Source: JBGLNJ01 sp964353405 (GTDB lineage Bacteria; Chloroflexota; Anaerolineae; Fen-1058). Taken from it: a stretch of 17,697 nucleotides of DNA. The position numbers and the translations under genes are program-made. Where the stretch lies: the NCBI GenBank assembly GCA_964353405.1, contig CAYGWJ010000404.1:1-17697 (forward strand), read 5' to 3'. Below are positions 15,741 through 17,697 of this stretch, one piece after another; the stretch's first letter is position 1, and every line of letters starts with the position of its first letter. The notes under the pieces were generated by a model. The model was not told the origin of the DNA and did not search any database. It worked only from the letters and a program-made list of their open reading frames with translations.

Positions 15741-17294
15741 ATGACCACTTTTCCCAAGATCGAACACTTGCACCACTTGCGCGAGCAGGCACAGCAAGCC
15801 GGCGGCCAGGATCGCATTGACGCGCAGCACGCCAAAGGCAAGCTGACGGCGCGCGAGCGGGTCGAGACACTGCTCGACCGAGGCTCGTTCCACGAACTGG
15901 ACATGTTCGTCGAGCATCGCACTACCGACTTTGGCATGGCCGAAAAAAAGTTCCTGGCGGATAGCGTGGTGACCGGCTGGGGGACGATAGATGGGCGGCT
16001 GATGTATGTGTTCTCGCAGGACTTTACTGTGTTCGGCGGCAGCCTGGGAGAAGTCCACGCGGAAAAGGTCTGCAAGATCATGGACCTGGCGATGAAGAAT
16101 GGCGCGCCCGTCATTGGCCTCAACGACTCGGGCGGCGCGCGCATCCAGGAAGGCGTGGTCTCGCTCGGCGCTTATGCCGACATTTTCTTGCGCAACACGC
16201 TCGCCTCGGGCGTGATTCCGCAAATCAGCGCCGTCATGGGGCCCTGCGCGGGCGGCGCGGTCTATTCGCCGGCGCTGACCGATTTTATCTTCATGGTCAA
16301 AAACACCAGCCATATGTTCATCACCGGCCCGGACGTGGTCAAATCCGTGACGCGCGAGGAAGTCTCGTTCGAAGAACTGGGGGGCGGCCTGACGCACTCT
16401 ACCCGGAGCGGCGTCTGCCACGTGTTGGCACAAGACGAGCACGATGCGCTCGACTCGATCCGCCAGCTTGTGAGCTATCTGCCCTCGAACAACATGGAAG
16501 ATCCGCCGCGTGTGGCCCAAGACAGCGACGACCCTCAGCGCACGGACGAGCGGCTCGATACCCTCGTCCCCGACGAGCCGAACAAGCCGTATGACATCAA
16601 AGATGCCATCCACATGGTGGTGGACAACGGCGAGTTCTTTGAGATTCACGAACACTATGCCCCCAACATCGTCGTGGGCCTGGCGCGGCTGGATGGGCAC
16701 ACCGTGGGCATCGTGGCGAACCAACCCGCCGTGCTGGCGGGCGTGCTCGACATCAACTCGTCCCGCAAGGGCGCTCGCTTTGTGCGCTTTTGCGATTGCT
16801 TCAACATCCCGCTCGTCACGTTCGAAGACGTGCCCGGCTTTTTGCCCGGCGTAGAACAGGAGCACGGCGGCATCATCCTGCACGGAGCCAAATTGCTGTA
16901 CGCGTTCTGTGAAGCGACGGTGCCCAAGCTGACCGTCATCACCCGCAAGGCTTATGGCGGCGCGTACGACGTGATGAGCAGCAAGCATATCCGTGGCGAC
17001 TATAACGTGGCCTGGCCCACTGCCGAGATTGCCGTGATGGGGCCGGACGGCGCAGTCAACATCATCTTCCGCAAGGAAATTGCCGAAGCGGCCGACCCGA
17101 ACGCCCGCCGGGCCGAGTTGATCGAGATGTACCGGGCCAAGTTCGCCAATCCCTATGTGGCTGCGGCACGCGGCTACCTCGACGACGTGATCGAGCCGCA
17201 CGAAACGCGCCCGCGCCTGATCGAGGCGCTGCGGATGCTGCAAAACAAACGGGACGCCAACCCGCCGAAAAAGCACGGCAACATTCCTCTCTGA
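15741..17294 (+). CDS. pccB: propionyl-CoA-type carboxylase carboxyltransferase beta subunit
   Basis: 517 residues, full length and uninterrupted. Carboxyltransferase of the crotonase-like fold, two halves. SGGARIQEG (130-138) and GPCAGGAVYSPALTD (167-181) are in the N half. PGFLPGVEQEHGG (365-377) and YGGAYDVMSSKH (405-416) are in the C half. Asp410 occupies the position that is Asp in human PCCB and Streptomyces PccB and Ile in acetyl-CoA-type AccB, so propionyl-CoA is the likely main substrate, giving (S)-methylmalonyl-CoA. TAGGAG precedes the ATG. It is a paralogue of the gene at 8701-10252; the last 113 residues differ at about 20 positions by my count. Its stop codon is the first three bases of the heptamer array. 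Confidence 0.95.
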   Translation: MTTFPKIEHLHHLREQAQQAGGQDRIDAQHAKGKLTARERVETLLDRGSFHELDMFVEHRTTDFGMAEKKFLADSVVTGWGTIDGRLMYVFSQDFTVFGGSLGEVHAEKVCKIMDLAMKNGAPVIGLNDSGGARIQEGVVSLGAYADIFLRNTLASGVIPQISAVMGPCAGGAVYSPALTDFIFMVKNTSHMFITGPDVVKSVTREEVSFEELGGGLTHSTRSGVCHVLAQDEHDALDSIRQLVSYLPSNNMEDPPRVAQDSDDPQRTDERLDTLVPDEPNKPYDIKDAIHMVVDNGEFFEIHEHYAPNIVVGLARLDGHTVGIVANQPAVLAGVLDINSSRKGARFVRFCDCFNIPLVTFEDVPGFLPGVEQEHGGIILHGAKLLYAFCEATVPKLTVITRKAYGGAYDVMSSKHIRGDYNVAWPTAEIAVMGPDGAVNIIFRKEIAEAADPNARRAELIEMYRAKFANPYVAAARGYLDDVIEPHETRPRLIEALRMLQNKRDANPPKKHGNIPL

Positions 17295-17361
17295 TACGTG
17301 ATGCGTGATGCGTGATACGTGATGCGTGATACGTGATACGTGATGCGTGAACCGTGACACA
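17292..17361. repeat. TGATRCG heptamer tandem array
   Basis: Ten consecutive 7-base units. The first eight are exactly TGATACG or TGATGCG in the order A, G, G, A, G, A, A, G at the variable base; the last two are degenerate (TGAACCG, TGACACA). The first TGA is the pccB stop codon. On the complementary strand the array is open in all three frames over most of its length and would encode repetitive peptides rich in Ser, Arg, Ile, Thr and His, which are artefacts. Cyanobacterial short tandem heptamer repeats are a known parallel. Confidence 0.92.
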
Positions 17362-17380
17362 AGCATCAGAGGAGCATTCA

Positions 17381-17697
17381 ATGTCCAACGGAATTTCTCT
17401 CGACGAACTCGCCGCAGTATTGACCGAACCCTACCTGCACCTGGAAGTAGGCCAGGTCAACGATCACGCCGTTTACCTCGTGCGCTTCCGGGGCGACTAT
17501 ATCTTTCACCGTCACACGCAAGACGAAATGTACCTGGTGTTGGAAGGCGAAGCCAGGATCCAGTTCCCCCATCAGCCGCCGCTCGTGCTCAAGAAGAACG
17601 AGAGCACGGTGGTGCGCGCTTACACGACGCACAGCCCCGGCTCCGATCAAGGAGCGCTGGTGTTGATGTTCAAGCCCAAAGAAATGTTTGCGACACA
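17381..17697 (+). CDS. cupin-domain protein, 3' end outside window
   Basis: About 105 residues are visible before the window ends without a stop codon. AGAGGAG is 6 bases before the ATG. The cupin motif 1 is clear: FHRHTQDEMYLVLEGEARI, with metal ligands His43, His45 and Glu49. Motif 2 supplies His84 in AYTTHSPGS. The size suggests a small single-domain cupin, nearly complete here. Cupins include metal-dependent isomerases, dioxygenases and binding proteins; nothing visible fixes the substrate. The gene follows the heptamer array downstream of pccB and may be in the same transcript. Confidence 0.88.
   Translation, partial: MSNGISLDELAAVLTEPYLHLEVGQVNDHAVYLVRFRGDYIFHRHTQDEMYLVLEGEARIQFPHQPPLVLKKNESTVVRAYTTHSPGSDQGALVLMFKPKEMFAT

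Noticed and set aside
17292..17361. Heptamer array considered as a CRISPR array or origin iterons
   Set aside because: Units are contiguous 7-mers with no spacers, and no cas, replication or partition gene is nearby.
15678..17381. 567-residue reverse-strand open frame opposite pccB, starting with repeated Ser-Arg-Ile-Thr-His peptides
   Set aside because: The repetitive start is only the complement of the TGATRCG array, and the remainder is the shadow of an intact PccB.

Overview
This GC-rich, almost gap-free 17.7 kb stretch carries every convincing gene on the + strand. It reads as part of a bacterial chromosome, not a plasmid or phage. I infer a heterotrophic member of Chloroflexota (Anaerolineae-like): the acyl-CoA metabolism operon, the phosphofructokinase type, a CHAT/EAD conflict protein and small intergenic repeats (TGATRCG heptamers, AT-rich inverted repeats) fit that group. 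No marker gene proves the taxonomy.

Region 1 (1-1811): a YbaK-type tRNA-editing protein and a phosphofructokinase with PPi-type active-site residues, closed by an intrinsic terminator. Region 2 (1841-2602): a promoter and an unrecognised helical protein. Region 3 (2615-8704): a second promoter, then a tightly packed run of HIT hydrolase, thiolase, 3-hydroxyacyl-CoA dehydrogenase, acyl-CoA dehydrogenase, a short Uma2-like protein, two small membrane proteins and a zinc-less alcohol dehydrogenase/quinone reductase-like protein. The three acyl-CoA enzymes supply the thiolysis, 3-hydroxy-oxidation and acyl-CoA oxidation steps of beta-oxidation (or the reverse butyryl-CoA route); no enoyl-CoA hydratase is in the window.

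Region 4 (8701-17294): genes for a biotin-dependent acyl-CoA carboxylase. There are two carboxyltransferase beta paralogues (8701-10252, broken by an extra T in a T8 run; 15741-17294, intact), a biotin carboxylase and a separate biotin carrier protein. Between the first beta gene and the biotin carboxylase lie a ComEA/SLBB lipoprotein gene and, behind its own extended -10 promoter, a two-gene cassette. The cassette encodes a helical protein with hydrophobic segments and a CHAT (caspase-like) protease ending in an effector-associated-like domain. It is the most likely undescribed conflict or cell-death module here. Region 5 (17292-end): a heptamer repeat array that begins in the pccB stop codon, then a cupin gene cut by the window edge.

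The acyl-CoA and carboxylase genes together suggest oxidation of fatty or branched-chain acids with carboxylation of the resulting propionyl-CoA (or a related acyl-CoA). Methylmalonyl-CoA mutase and epimerase are not in view. No tRNA, rRNA, CRISPR array, transposase or integrase was seen. The longest gap between genes is 172 bases, so no stretch over 300 bases lacks a gene.
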